Origin: Undibacterium sp. KW1 | GTDB taxonomy: Bacteria; Pseudomonadota; Gammaproteobacteria; Burkholderiales; Burkholderiaceae_D | Direction: 5' to 3' | Assembly (NCBI RefSeq): GCF_009937955.1 | Contig: NZ_AP018439.1 | Coordinates: forward strand, 5,704,001-5,768,000 | DNA length: 64,000 nt | Shown: one piece after another, positions 44,412-54,013 of the stretch | Position numbering within the stretch: the first letter of the stretch is position 1 | Layout: every line of letters starts with the position of its first letter | Made by a program: the position numbers and the translations under genes | Notes under the pieces: generated by a model | Told to the model about the DNA's origin: nothing | The model's input: only the letters and a program-made list of their open reading frames with translations | Database searches by the model: none

Positions 44412-45059
44412 ATGATCAAAAAATTCTTGTGCCTGACTTTTTTCCTCTTTACAGCAACAAGTGCAGTTGCCCAGTCGCGTTACGCCATTATCGAAACGTC
44501 GGAAGGAAACATCAAAATAGAATTGAATGCCAGACAGTCGCCAAAAACAGTTGCTGCTTTTATTAAATATGTAAAGGCGGGAGTATACAAAAACAGCATC
44601 ATTCATCGTGCCGTAAAAGATTTTTTGATACAAGGTGGTGAATTGGCAAAAGCAACTGAAAGTGGAGGGAATATATCCCTGCGAGCAGATTTTGCTCTGC
44701 CAATTTTTGCTCCAGAAGTAAAGAATGGCCTCAAAAATCAACGCGGCACAATAGCGATGTCCACAACCAAAGTAGGCAATAGAGTATCTGTGCCCACAGG
44801 TTTCTTTATTAACCTCAAGGACAATCAATTTCTTGACTATTACCTTTATGAGAAAGAGACCATGGTGCCTACCCTGGCGGGCCCACAGCTAGCTCCTGCG
44901 GGCACTGAGATCAGCGGCTATGCCGTATTTGGTCGTGTAGTTGAAGGTATGGCTGTCGCAGATCAGATCGCTCAAACTGCAGTTGAAGTACGTAACTCAT
45001 ACGAGCATATGCCCGTGCAGGAAATTGTGATCAAACAGATTCGCCTTAGCGATAAATAA
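44412..45059 (+). CDS. secreted peptidyl-prolyl isomerase (cyclophilin type)
   Basis: This 215-residue protein has a signal peptide (KKFLCLTFFLFTATSAVAQ). YAIIETSEGNIKIELNARQSPKTVAAFIKYV and IIHRAVKDFLIQGGE match cyclophilins; the catalytic Arg of the HR motif is kept, while the phenylalanine before it is Ile. It should be periplasmic and help fold exported proteins, perhaps the neighbour encoded 4 bp upstream. Confidence 0.88.
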   Translation: MIKKFLCLTFFLFTATSAVAQSRYAIIETSEGNIKIELNARQSPKTVAAFIKYVKAGVYKNSIIHRAVKDFLIQGGELAKATESGGNISLRADFALPIFAPEVKNGLKNQRGTIAMSTTKVGNRVSVPTGFFINLKDNQFLDYYLYEKETMVPTLAGPQLAPAGTEISGYAVFGRVVEGMAVADQIAQTAVEVRNSYEHMPVQEIVIKQIRLSDK

Positions 45060-45125
45060 TGTTGACTACTAGCGAGTAGAAGCAAGAATTTTCTAATACG
45101 ATTTTTAAAACCAGGCTAACAAACA

Positions 45126-45157
45126 AAACAGGTCGCCCGTGAGCGACCTGTTTTTTT
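45126..45157. terminator. bidirectional intrinsic terminator
   Basis: AAACAGGTCGC and GCGACCTGTTT form an 11-bp stem with the loop CCGTGA. Seven Ts follow on the plus strand (cyclophilin gene) and a T-rich run on the minus strand (indolepyruvate oxidoreductase gene). Confidence 0.92.
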
Positions 45158-45181
45158 GCGACTATCTTAGATCAAGCAATA

Positions 45182-48100
45182 TCAGGCAGCTTTTTGCGCA
45201 GACTGTGCTGTATTGAATTCAGCAATCAGTGTTGCTTCCTTGGCCTTCGCGGCTTTGAAATGCCTTTCCTTGACATGACCATAACCGCGTATGTCTTCAG
45301 GGATGCTGGCAATCGCTACTGCCTTGGACAAATTATCTGCATTCAATAAAGGAAGCAACTTGTTCAAAGTTTGTTTGTACTCGACTGGCAAGGCACGTTC
45401 CATCCTGCGTTCTTCGGTGTAACCGAAAATATCAAAGGTACCGCCACGCAGGGACTTGAACTTGGCCATCAAACCGAATGCCTTCATCATCCATGGGCCA
45501 AACTGTTGCTTGATCAAATGACCCTTGTCATCACGCTTGGCCAGCAATGGCGGCGCGAGGTGGAAGTTGATGGCGTAGTCACCTTCAAACATGTCGGCAA
45601 TTTTCTTTTGGAACTTGCCGTCAGTGTACAGACGTGCGACTTCATATTCGTCTTTGTAGGCCATCAGTTTGAACAGATATTTCGCGACCGCTTCAGTCAG
45701 GCGCAAAGGCTTGTTGCCATCGACGAGTTTGCTTTCTGCTGCTTTGACTTGCGCAACAAACTCCCTGTACTGGCTGGCATAAGCTGCATCCTGATAATCG
45801 GTCAGGAAAGCCACGCGCTTGTTGATGGTGTCATCCAGTGTCGGAGCGCGTTTCAGTTCTATGACTTGTGCCGGTGTCACCAGACGTTGTACAGCTGCCA
45901 GATCATGTGCAGCAAGGCGACCCCAGTTGAATGCCTGCTTGTTGAAGTCGATAGATACACCATTGAGTTCTATCGCACGCATCAAGGCGACTTCTTCCAG
46001 CGGTACCCAGCCTTTTTGCCAGGAATAGCCTAGGATGAACATATTGGTCGCAATGTTGTCACCCATCAGCGCAGTAGCAATTGACGCAGCATCGATCAGA
46101 TCGACACGGTCAGCGCCACAGGCTTTGCGGATATCATTCTCTGCCGATTCAGCCGGGAATTGCCAGTTAGGATTCTTGATGAAGGTAGAAGTTGGCGAAC
46201 CATTGGCATTGATGGCGGCGTGGGTACGGCCCTCCCCCATGCGTGACAAGGCATCCTTGCCAGCCGTCACGATCAGGTCACAGCCTATGACCAGATCAGC
46301 CATGCCTGTACCTACGCGTGTCGATTGTATATCGTCGGCCTTGTCAGCCAGGCGCACGTGTGACATCACCGCGCCGCCTTTTTGCGCCAAGCCTGTCATG
46401 TCCAGCACGGAACAGGCTTTGCCCTGCAAATGCGCCGCCATGGCCATGATCTGGCCTATGGTGATGACGCCAGTACCACCAACGCCAGTGACCAGTACGC
46501 CGAAAGGTGTTTTGGTATCAGGCAGGGCTGGATAAGGCAGGGCATTCACGTCGAGTGCATTGCCGGGTTCTATCTTGGTTTTTGCCGGTTTCTTGAGTTT
46601 GCCACCTTCTACGGTGACAAAGCTGGGGCAGAAACCTGTGACGCAGGAAAAATCCTTGTTGCAGGAAGACTGGTTGATCTGGCGCTTGCGGCCGAATTCG
46701 GTTTCCAGTGGCTCGACTGACAGGCAGTTCGATTGCACTGAGCAATCGCCACAACCTTCACACACAGCTTCATTGATGACTGCACGTTTGGCAGGGTCAG
46801 GGAAACCAGGTTTGCCATCCTTGTCGATTTTTTTCCTGCGGCGGCGTTTTTCAGAGGCGCAGGTCTGATCATAAATCATCGCAGAGACGCCCTTGGCCAC
46901 GCGCAGTTCACGTTGCACGGCATCAAGCTCGCTACGGTGGCGCACGGTGACACCAGCAGCCCATGGATAATTCGCACCATATTTTTCTGGCTCGTCAGTG
47001 ACGACGATGATAGGGCCTACGCCTTCAGCAGCGATCTGGCGCGAGATCATGCCTGGGTCCAGCGGGCCATCGAATTCCTGTCCACCTGTCATGGCGACAG
47101 CGTCATTGAACAGTATCTTGTAAGTGATATTGACTTCACCGGATACCGCAGCGCGTATCGCCAGCAAACCCGAGTGATAATAAGTACCATCACCCAGATT
47201 ACAGAACACATGGTTCTCAGTCGTGAATGGTGCCTGGCCTACCCAGGTCACGCCTTCAGCGCCCATGTGGGTAAATGTAGAGGTTTCGCGGTCCATCCAG
47301 GTCACCATGTAATGGCAACCGATACCGGCCAGGGCACGGCTGCCCTCGGGTACTTTGGTGGAGGTGTTATGCGGGCAGCCGGAACAGAAATGCGGTACAC
47401 GGTCTTTGTTAGGGTCAGGCTTGGAAACGGTATTGAGCATCGCTTCCTTGGCTTCCAGATAAGCCACGCGTTCTTTCACGCGTTGCTCTACCGGGTGACC
47501 GGCGAAGTAGCGGCTGATACGCGAGGCAATCGCACGGGCGATCTGTGCCGGGCTCAGTTCATAAGTCGCGGGCAGCAGCCATTCACCATGGCCAGAACCA
47601 TGCAGGTTGCTCCACTCGCCACTGTCATCGAACTTGCCAACCACGCGTGGGCGGACTTTGTCTTCCCAGTTGTACAGCTCTTCTTTCAAAGCGTATTCAA
47701 GGATCTGGCGTTTTTCTTCAACCACCAGGATTTCTTCCAGGCCGGTAGCGAATTCGCGTACGCCTTCAGATTCCAGCGGCCAGGTCAGGCCTATCTTGTA
47801 CAGGCGTATGCCTATGTCCTTGGCAACCTGTTCATCGATGCCCAGGTCGGCCAGTGACTGACGGGTGTCGAGGTAGGATTTACCGGCAGTGATGATGCCT
47901 ATCCTGGCATGTGGGCTGTCCCAGATGATTTTATTGAGCTTGTTGGCACGCGCATAGGCCAGCGCCGCATACCATTTGTAGTTATTCATGCGGATTTCTT
48001 GCGCCAGCACCGGGTCTGGTGTGCGGATGTTCACACCATCGGCAGGCAAGACAAAATCTGCTGGAATGATAGGTCGCACGCGGTCTGGATCGATATCAAC

Positions 48101-48766
48101 GACAGCACCGGATTCAACAATGTCAGTCACGCATTTCATCGATACCCACAGGCCGGTATAGCGCGACATGGCGATGCCGTGCAGGCCATAATCCAGATAC
48201 TCTTGTACGGTAGATGGATACAACACCGGGATACCGCAGGCTTTGAGGATATGTTCACTCTGATGCGCTGCTGTGGAAGACTTGGCAGCATGGTCATCAC
48301 CAGCCACGACCAGTACACCACCGTGTTTTGAAGTACCTGCCAGATTCGCATGCTTGAACACGTCACCACAACGATCTACACCCGGGCCCTTGCCGTACCA
48401 CATGGCAAACACACCATCATATTTAGCGCCAGGGAACATATTCACCTGTTGCGTACCCCAGACTGTTGTAGCCGCCAGATCTTCATTCACGCCCGGGTGA
48501 AATTTGACGTGGTGTTTGGCCAGATGTTTTTTCGCCTTGGCAGCAGTCAGATCGACGTTACCCAGAGGTGAGCCACGATAACCGCTGATATAGCCGCCGG
48601 TATTGAGACCCGCTTTTTCATCGGCCTGGCGCTGCAACATCATCAGGCGTATCAGGGCCTGGGTGCCGGTCATGAAAGCGCGGCCGCGCTCCAGCGTGAA
48701 TTTATCGTCGAGGGAAATATTGTTGTCGATCAGCGCCTGCTGCTCGGCTTTGTGGGGTGCATTCAT
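45182..48766 (-). CDS. indolepyruvate ferredoxin oxidoreductase, fused alpha-beta form
   Basis: The ATG at 48766 (MNAPHKAEQQ) gives 1194 residues. The N-terminal part is the thiamine-diphosphate oxidoreductase half (GYISGYRGSPLGN; FNDAVAMTGGQEFDGPLDP). A ferredoxin-like CEGCGDCSVQSNC motif lies near 670. The C-terminal part is the gamma-type domain (GVGGTGVITIGQIMA, DMTGLAQKGGAVMSHVR). It oxidises aryl-pyruvates to aryl-acetyl-CoA in aromatic amino-acid breakdown. This long single-chain form is usual in aerobic proteobacteria. Confidence 0.93.
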   Translation of the reverse strand: MNAPHKAEQQALIDNNISLDDKFTLERGRAFMTGTQALIRLMMLQRQADEKAGLNTGGYISGYRGSPLGNVDLTAAKAKKHLAKHHVKFHPGVNEDLAATTVWGTQQVNMFPGAKYDGVFAMWYGKGPGVDRCGDVFKHANLAGTSKHGGVLVVAGDDHAAKSSTAAHQSEHILKACGIPVLYPSTVQEYLDYGLHGIAMSRYTGLWVSMKCVTDIVESGAVVDIDPDRVRPIIPADFVLPADGVNIRTPDPVLAQEIRMNNYKWYAALAYARANKLNKIIWDSPHARIGIITAGKSYLDTRQSLADLGIDEQVAKDIGIRLYKIGLTWPLESEGVREFATGLEEILVVEEKRQILEYALKEELYNWEDKVRPRVVGKFDDSGEWSNLHGSGHGEWLLPATYELSPAQIARAIASRISRYFAGHPVEQRVKERVAYLEAKEAMLNTVSKPDPNKDRVPHFCSGCPHNTSTKVPEGSRALAGIGCHYMVTWMDRETSTFTHMGAEGVTWVGQAPFTTENHVFCNLGDGTYYHSGLLAIRAAVSGEVNITYKILFNDAVAMTGGQEFDGPLDPGMISRQIAAEGVGPIIVVTDEPEKYGANYPWAAGVTVRHRSELDAVQRELRVAKGVSAMIYDQTCASEKRRRRKKIDKDGKPGFPDPAKRAVINEAVCEGCGDCSVQSNCLSVEPLETEFGRKRQINQSSCNKDFSCVTGFCPSFVTVEGGKLKKPAKTKIEPGNALDVNALPYPALPDTKTPFGVLVTGVGGTGVITIGQIMAMAAHLQGKACSVLDMTGLAQKGGAVMSHVRLADKADDIQSTRVGTGMADLVIGCDLIVTAGKDALSRMGEGRTHAAINANGSPTSTFIKNPNWQFPAESAENDIRKACGADRVDLIDAASIATALMGDNIATNMFILGYSWQKGWVPLEEVALMRAIELNGVSIDFNKQAFNWGRLAAHDLAAVQRLVTPAQVIELKRAPTLDDTINKRVAFLTDYQDAAYASQYREFVAQVKAAESKLVDGNKPLRLTEAVAKYLFKLMAYKDEYEVARLYTDGKFQKKIADMFEGDYAINFHLAPPLLAKRDDKGHLIKQQFGPWMMKAFGLMAKFKSLRGGTFDIFGYTEERRMERALPVEYKQTLNKLLPLLNADNLSKAVAIASIPEDIRGYGHVKERHFKAAKAKEATLIAEFNTAQSAQKAA

Positions 48767-49157
48767 GGGGTCTCCGTGCTTTTTTATCGTTTGGCAATGG
48801 TGTGCGCAACAAAACAGAATCACCTTGTGAGTGAATCATATACTTATTAGTGTAGCTTGGTATCGTAATGGGTATGCGATCTCAAGCTACCATGATACGG
48901 GTCGCACATTAACATGCTGTATTGCCAGTCCCAATGGACAGTACCTCACAAAAAGACCAGTACAGTATGACTGACACTTTCCCAAAGTGTACTGGCCGGT
49001 CTGGATACAATCAAAATTTTGCTTTTTATGTATTTGATTTCTATCGTATCAATGACTGGAATCTGGGAAAATAGGTTTTATTAAAAGCAGCCACAAGATA
49101 GACAGGGACTGCGCCGCAGGGGCAATTTTGCATCAGACCACAAAGGCAAGGAAAATC
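48767..49157. other. divergent intergenic region
   Basis: There are 391 bp between the indolepyruvate oxidoreductase and the chemoreceptor genes. The centre holds an inverted-repeat array (48957-48995). The chemoreceptor side is A/T-rich around 49010-49090. No coding frame or RNA gene is recognised. Confidence 0.6.
48957..48995. promoter_or_regulatory. nested inverted repeats, candidate operator
   Basis: ACACTTT-CCC-AAAGTGT (48974-48990) is a perfect 7-3-7 inverted repeat. CCAGTAC at 48957 and GTACTGG at 48989 give a second pairing. It lies about 190 bp upstream of the indolepyruvate oxidoreductase start and 160 bp upstream of the chemoreceptor. It could bind a dimeric regulator of aromatic amino-acid breakdown (inference). 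Confidence 0.45.
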
Positions 49158-51488
49158 ATGTCCGGGAACAAAGCAACACTGATAGATAAGATCATGTATC
49201 CCTGCACAGTCTTGATGAGCAAACTCAGTTTGCGCACCAAGTTACTGGGTATATTTATTATTTTGCTACTGCCTTTGTTGTTTTTTGCCAGCCTTTCCCT
49301 GAACCAGATACGAACTGATGCCATCAATGCCCACAGCGGCCTGGACGGTGTGGAGGCAAATGGCCTGATCATGAACGTAGTCATCCAGACCCAAAAGCAC
49401 CGTGGCCAGGTCAATCTCAAGCTTGCCGGAGATAAGCTGGATGATGATCTGGCAAAAACCCGGACTGAGCTGAAAAACAGCCTGGCCCAGCTCGACCAGT
49501 TCTTGCTTAATCATGCAGACCTGGGCCTGCAAGGGCCGTGGAAAGCCAGTGCTGATGAACTGCAGCAACTGGCTGCAGGCCAGACTGCCACCAATGTCAA
49601 AGACAACGTCGCCCAGCACAGCCGCCTGATCAGGCAAAGCCTGCAATTCTCTGCCCTGCTCAGTGAAAAGACCGGCTTGCTGACGGATACCCAGAGCGCC
49701 AACTTTCTGTTGCTGGATATCTCCCTGCGCAAGTTACCTGTATGGATAGAACATGTGGCGCTGTTGCGCGGCCTGGGTGCCAGTTATATCAAGACAGGGT
49801 CTATGGAGTTCCCGGAAAAAGCGGGATTGATCTCGCGCCTTGATGCCTTGCAGGCAGCGATGAATGGGGTGACTGATCTCGATGAGGCGATGAAACGGGC
49901 TGGTGTTGATGTCAGCACTGCAGAACAGGCAGCCATCGAAGCAGCCCAGACCTTTGCCGCACTCGCCAGGAAAAACCTGCTGGCAGAAAGCATCAGTGGT
50001 GATGCCAGTGCCTATTTTGCCCAAGGCACGCAAGCCATAGAGAAAACCCTGGCATTACAGACCCAGATGCTGGCCAAACTGACAGGCATGTTAAGAGACC
50101 GCAGCAGCCAGATGGAGTTGTATCAAAACCTGGTCAGCCTGGGCACGGGGGTAATCGTCATCCTCAGTTGCTATCTGGCGCTGGGGTTTTACCGTGGCTT
50201 CATGTCTGCCCTGAACCAGGTCGGGCGCTCTGCCCATGCAGTAGCCGCTGGTGACCTGACCAATCATATACGCATCACCGGCAAGGATGAACTGGCAAAA
50301 ACCGGTAACTTGCTCGATAGCATGAATGGCAACTTGTCCAGACTGGTGGCGAATGTGCGCAGCAATGCCAGCATGGTGGCGCAACTCGGTGAGGGCCTGG
50401 CGACCAATATCAATGACCTGACCGTCAGGACTGAGCAACAGGCATCAAGCCTGGAAGAAACATCGGCCAGCGTCGATGACCTCGCAGATACCGTCAAAAA
50501 GAATGCAGACAGTGCCAGGGCAGTCGATAACCTGGCAGCAAATCTGCGCCTGATCACAGAATCGACAGGTGACGACATGCGTGCTGCCGTCGATTCCATG
50601 AATGGCATACACCAGAGCGCCCGCAAGGTGCAGGAAATTGTCAGCCTTATCGATGGCATTTCTTTCCAGACCGATATCCTGGCCCTGAATGCGGCGGTGG
50701 AAGCCTCGCGCGCGGGTGAGCATGGCCGTGGCTTCGCCGTCGTTGCCAGCGAAGTGCGCAGTCTGGCGCAGCGTAGCGCTGATTCTGCCCGCCAGATCAG
50801 GCGCCTGATTGATGATTCTGTGCACAGGGTGGATCAGGGTGTGAACCAGATCAGCAATGTCAACCAGACCCTGAGCGAGATAGTCACCGGCATCCGTGAC
50901 CTGGCAAATAACATCAATGCCATCTCTGTGGCATCAAGCGAGCAAAGCAATGGCCTGTCACAAATCTCAGAAGCCTTGCGCCATCTGGATGATATTACAC
51001 AAAGCAATGCGCAGATGGCGGAGCAGGCCAAACATGCTTCCATCAGTCTTGACGAGCGTGCCCACGCATTAACCAGGTCAGTCTCGGCCTTCAAACTGCT
51101 GCAAGGAACGGCAGATGAAGCCTATGCCCTGGTCAAAAAAGCTGTGCCTCTTTACCATTCCAGGGGCAGGTCTGCCCTGCAAATCATCACAGCCGATGCT
51201 GAAAAGCAGTATGCAGACCGCGACATGTATGTGTTTGCCTTTGACCGTCATGGTCAATATCTGGCTTTTGCAGGTAATGCCGCCAAACTCAAGGTCAACC
51301 TGTTTCATGTCGATGGCCTGGATGGCCGCAAGCTTGTCAGTGATGCATTTTCCCTCCCCGCAACTGGCGGCTGGGTCAGTTACACCATTGTCAATCCCGT
51401 CTCCAAAAAGACGGAAGCAAAGATCTCTTATATAGAGGCAGTAGAGGATAATCTGGTGCTTGGCTGTGGCGTGTATCAGGTTGAGTAA
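49158..51488 (+). CDS. methyl-accepting chemotaxis protein with C-terminal Cache domain
   Basis: The ATG at 49158 follows AAGGA and gives 776 residues. Membrane helices lie at about 31-52 and 330-350, enclosing a helical periplasmic domain. A HAMP domain and the signalling domain follow, with the hairpin-tip pattern [20 protein letters not shown]. After the coiled coil, residues 660-776 form a Cache-like domain ([42 protein letters not shown]). A Cache domain at the cytoplasmic C-terminus is unusual, since Cache usually sits outside the cell. It is transcribed alone. Confidence 0.9.
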   Translation: MSGNKATLIDKIMYPCTVLMSKLSLRTKLLGIFIILLLPLLFFASLSLNQIRTDAINAHSGLDGVEANGLIMNVVIQTQKHRGQVNLKLAGDKLDDDLAKTRTELKNSLAQLDQFLLNHADLGLQGPWKASADELQQLAAGQTATNVKDNVAQHSRLIRQSLQFSALLSEKTGLLTDTQSANFLLLDISLRKLPVWIEHVALLRGLGASYIKTGSMEFPEKAGLISRLDALQAAMNGVTDLDEAMKRAGVDVSTAEQAAIEAAQTFAALARKNLLAESISGDASAYFAQGTQAIEKTLALQTQMLAKLTGMLRDRSSQMELYQNLVSLGTGVIVILSCYLALGFYRGFMSALNQVGRSAHAVAAGDLTNHIRITGKDELAKTGNLLDSMNGNLSRLVANVRSNASMVAQLGEGLATNINDLTVRTEQQASSLEETSASVDDLADTVKKNADSARAVDNLAANLRLITESTGDDMRAAVDSMNGIHQSARKVQEIVSLIDGISFQTDILALNAAVEASRAGEHGRGFAVVASEVRSLAQRSADSARQIRRLIDDSVHRVDQGVNQISNVNQTLSEIVTGIRDLANNINAISVASSEQSNGLSQISEALRHLDDITQSNAQMAEQAKHASISLDERAHALTRSVSAFKLLQGTADEAYALVKKAVPLYHSRGRSALQIITADAEKQYADRDMYVFAFDRHGQYLAFAGNAAKLKVNLFHVDGLDGRKLVSDAFSLPATGGWVSYTIVNPVSKKTEAKISYIEAVEDNLVLGCGVYQVE

Positions 51489-51522
51489 GGCATGGAATGC
51501 CATGACCTGTGCTGTCTGAGGC

Positions 51523-51528
51523 TATAAT
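51523..51528 (+). promoter_or_regulatory. candidate -10 box very close to dapF start
   Basis: TATAAT ends seven bases before the dapF ATG at 51535, so transcription would start at or next to the start codon. No Shine-Dalgarno is seen (CGCAGC precedes ATG). The -35 match is weak. Confidence 0.35.
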
Positions 51529-51534
51529 CGCAGC

Positions 51535-52395
51535 ATGAAACTCAAATTCACCAAAATGCATGGCGCTGGTAATGATTTTGTCGTTATCGATGCGATTAAC
51601 CAGCACATCAATTTCACTCCTGCCCAGTGGCGGCTGATTGCTGACCGCCGCTTTGGCATAGGGGCAGACCAGATCCTGGTGGTAGAACGACCAGAAAGCC
51701 AGGACGTCGATTTTCGCTACCGTATCTATAACGCCGATGGTGGCGAAGTCGAACAATGTGGCAATGGCTCGCGCGCTTTCGTGCAGTTTGTCATCGAAAA
51801 AGGCCTGACCGACAAATCGACCATACGTGTGCAGACCATGTCCGGCATCATAGAGCCGCGCATGGGGGCAGATGGCAAAATCACGGTCAATATGGGCGCA
51901 CCCATACTGGAAGCAGCGCAGGTACCATTCAATGCCGAAGGTCTGGAGTCCAGGCCTGAAGGACATGACAGCTTGTGGCCACTGGACATCAATGGCAAAC
52001 AGGTCTGGATTTCTGCCATTTCCATGGGTAATCCGCATGCAGTGCAGGTGGTAGCCTCGGTCGATGACTTCCCGGTCGCTGCTGATGGCCCGCTGATAGA
52101 GCATCACCCTCGCTTCCCGCGCCGCGTCAATGCTGGCTTCATGGAGGTTGTGGATCGCCAGCACATACGCCTGCGCGTGTTTGAACGCGGTGCCGGAGAA
52201 ACCCTGGCCTGTGGTACCGGTGCCTGTGCCGCTGCTGTAGCTGGCCTGCGCCGGGGCTTGCTGGATAGCCCGGTACGTGTCAGCATGCGCGGTGGTGAAC
52301 TTTCGATCGCCTGGGAGGGTGAAGGCCAGCCAGTATTCCTCAGCGGTCCGGCAGTGACCGTCTTTGAAGGCGAAATTAATTTAACAGAAACATAA
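51535..52395 (+). CDS. dapF: diaminopimelate epimerase
   Basis: This 286-residue protein starts [19 protein letters not shown], the invariant DapF N-terminus. The two catalytic cysteines lie in [11 protein letters not shown] (about 76) and [13 protein letters not shown] (about 225). It converts LL- to meso-diaminopimelate for peptidoglycan and lysine. Its stop overlaps the DUF484 start by one base (TAATG). Confidence 0.97.
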   Translation: MKLKFTKMHGAGNDFVVIDAINQHINFTPAQWRLIADRRFGIGADQILVVERPESQDVDFRYRIYNADGGEVEQCGNGSRAFVQFVIEKGLTDKSTIRVQTMSGIIEPRMGADGKITVNMGAPILEAAQVPFNAEGLESRPEGHDSLWPLDINGKQVWISAISMGNPHAVQVVASVDDFPVAADGPLIEHHPRFPRRVNAGFMEVVDRQHIRLRVFERGAGETLACGTGACAAAVAGLRRGLLDSPVRVSMRGGELSIAWEGEGQPVFLSGPAVTVFEGEINLTET

Positions 52396-53054
52396 TGAAT
52401 TCCACTGATATCGCCACCTACCTGATACAGCATCCGCATTTTTTTGAAGAACATGCAGAATTGCTGGGTTCCATCAAACTGACCAGCCCTGTCATGGGGC
52501 GTGCCATTTCCTTGCAGGAAAGGCAAATGGAAGTCGTACGCGAAAAATATCGCAGCCTGGAATTGCGCATGGCAGACTTGCTGCGCATCGCCGAAGAAAA
52601 CCATGACATCAGCCAAAAGTTCCAGAGCTGGACGCGCGCGCTGCTGCTGGCCCGCAATGACGTCGATTTACCCCATGTACTGACCCAGGGTTTGCAGGAT
52701 ATCTTCGACCTGCCGCATGCGACCCTGCGCCTGTGGGGTGTGGCTGAGGATTTTGCCCATACCTGGTTTGCCAGCAGCACCAGCGATGATGCACAGTTGT
52801 TTGCCAAGGGCCTGACCACGCCTTATTGTGGCAAGAACCATGATTTTGAAGCGGCAGGCTGGATAGAGACAGAGCAGCCGGTTGAATCACTGGCCATGCT
52901 GCCTTTGCGTTTGTCTGGTAATGGTCCGACTTTTGGTTTGCTGGTACTGGGTTCACCCGACCCCAACCGCTATACCAAGGACATGGCAACAGATTTCCTC
53001 AGCAAGATTGCAGATACCAGCAGTGCTGCACTGAGCTGCCTGGTGGATATTTAG
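52395..53054 (+). CDS. DUF484 family protein
   Basis: This 219-residue protein starts IATYLIQHPHFFEEHAELL and has a coiled region (RQMEVVREKYRSLELRMADLL), then a GAF-like domain, as in DUF484. Function is unknown; it is regularly encoded between dapF and xerC. It overlaps dapF by one base and precedes xerC by 17 bp. Confidence 0.93.
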   Translation: MNSTDIATYLIQHPHFFEEHAELLGSIKLTSPVMGRAISLQERQMEVVREKYRSLELRMADLLRIAEENHDISQKFQSWTRALLLARNDVDLPHVLTQGLQDIFDLPHATLRLWGVAEDFAHTWFASSTSDDAQLFAKGLTTPYCGKNHDFEAAGWIETEQPVESLAMLPLRLSGNGPTFGLLVLGSPDPNRYTKDMATDFLSKIADTSSAALSCLVDI

Positions 53055-53071
53055 CCCAGATTAAGCATGAC

Positions 53072-54001
53072 ATGAATACGCAAGACGATTATCTGAGTCT
53101 TTATCTGGAAGTCTTGCGTAGTCAAAGACAATTATCGCAACACACGCTGGACAGTTACCTGCTGGATTTACGCGAGCTCATCAAGCTCGCAGAACAGGCC
53201 GGGAAAACCGACCTGGCCAGCCTGACTACCCATCACATACGCCGCTTCGCTGCCCAAATGCATGCTGATGGACAAAACGCCCGCAGCATTGCCCGCAAAC
53301 TGTCGAGCTGGCGTGGCTTTTACCGCTGGCTGACAGAAGAACGCGATCTGGCCGCTAATCCGGTTGAAGGCGTGCGCGCTCCCAAGAAAAGCAAACCTCT
53401 GCCCAAAGCCCTGGGGGCAGATGATGCGGTGCGCCTGGTAGCCCACAAGGGCGGTGACCAGCCTACTGCGCGCGCCAACCGTGCGATGTTCGAGCTCCTG
53501 TATTCCAGTGGTTTACGGGTATCTGAGCTTGCAAGCCTGGATGTCGCGGCTGTCACAGAATCAGGCTATAGCTCGGCGGGCTGGGTAGATATGCAGGAAG
53601 CCGAAGTCCGCGTCACCGGCAAAGGCGGCAAGCAACGCATAGTCCCGGTAGGCAAACCCGCGCTGGATGCCTTGCATGACTGGCTGGCGATAAGGGCAAC
53701 CCTGGTCAAGGCTGACCCGCACCCGCTGTTTTTAACAGAACGCGGCACCCGCATTTCCACTCGCCTGATACAACTGCGCCTGAAAGCACATGCGCAAAGC
53801 CTGGATATCCCGGCTAATGTGCATCCACACATGTTGCGGCACTCATTTGCCTCACATGTCTTGCAATCTTCCGGTGATTTGCGCGCCGTCCAGGAAATGC
53901 TGGGCCACAGCTCTATCGCAGCAACCCAGGTGTATACTTCTCTCGATTTCCAGCATCTGGCCAAGGTCTATGACCAGACGCATCCACGTGCCAAGAAATA
54001 A
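53072..54001 (+). CDS. xerC: tyrosine recombinase XerC
   Basis: This 309-residue protein has an N-terminal SAM-like core-binding domain (YLEVLRSQRQLSQHTLDSY) and a catalytic domain. The first Arg is in SSGLRVSELA (about 149), Lys in VTGKGGKQR, His-x-x-Arg in HMLRHSFASH (about 256-259), His in LGHSSIA and the nucleophile Tyr in QVYTSLD (about 288). With XerD it resolves chromosome dimers at dif. The gene order with dapF supports XerC over XerD. Confidence 0.95.
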   Translation: MNTQDDYLSLYLEVLRSQRQLSQHTLDSYLLDLRELIKLAEQAGKTDLASLTTHHIRRFAAQMHADGQNARSIARKLSSWRGFYRWLTEERDLAANPVEGVRAPKKSKPLPKALGADDAVRLVAHKGGDQPTARANRAMFELLYSSGLRVSELASLDVAAVTESGYSSAGWVDMQEAEVRVTGKGGKQRIVPVGKPALDALHDWLAIRATLVKADPHPLFLTERGTRISTRLIQLRLKAHAQSLDIPANVHPHMLRHSFASHVLQSSGDLRAVQEMLGHSSIAATQVYTSLDFQHLAKVYDQTHPRAKK

Positions 54002-54013
54002 GCGGTAATTAGC

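Noticed and set aside
46913..47857. 314-residue open frame on the plus strand
   Set aside because: It lies opposite the indolepyruvate oxidoreductase gene, whose family match is unambiguous; it shows no recognisable domain and no ribosome site.
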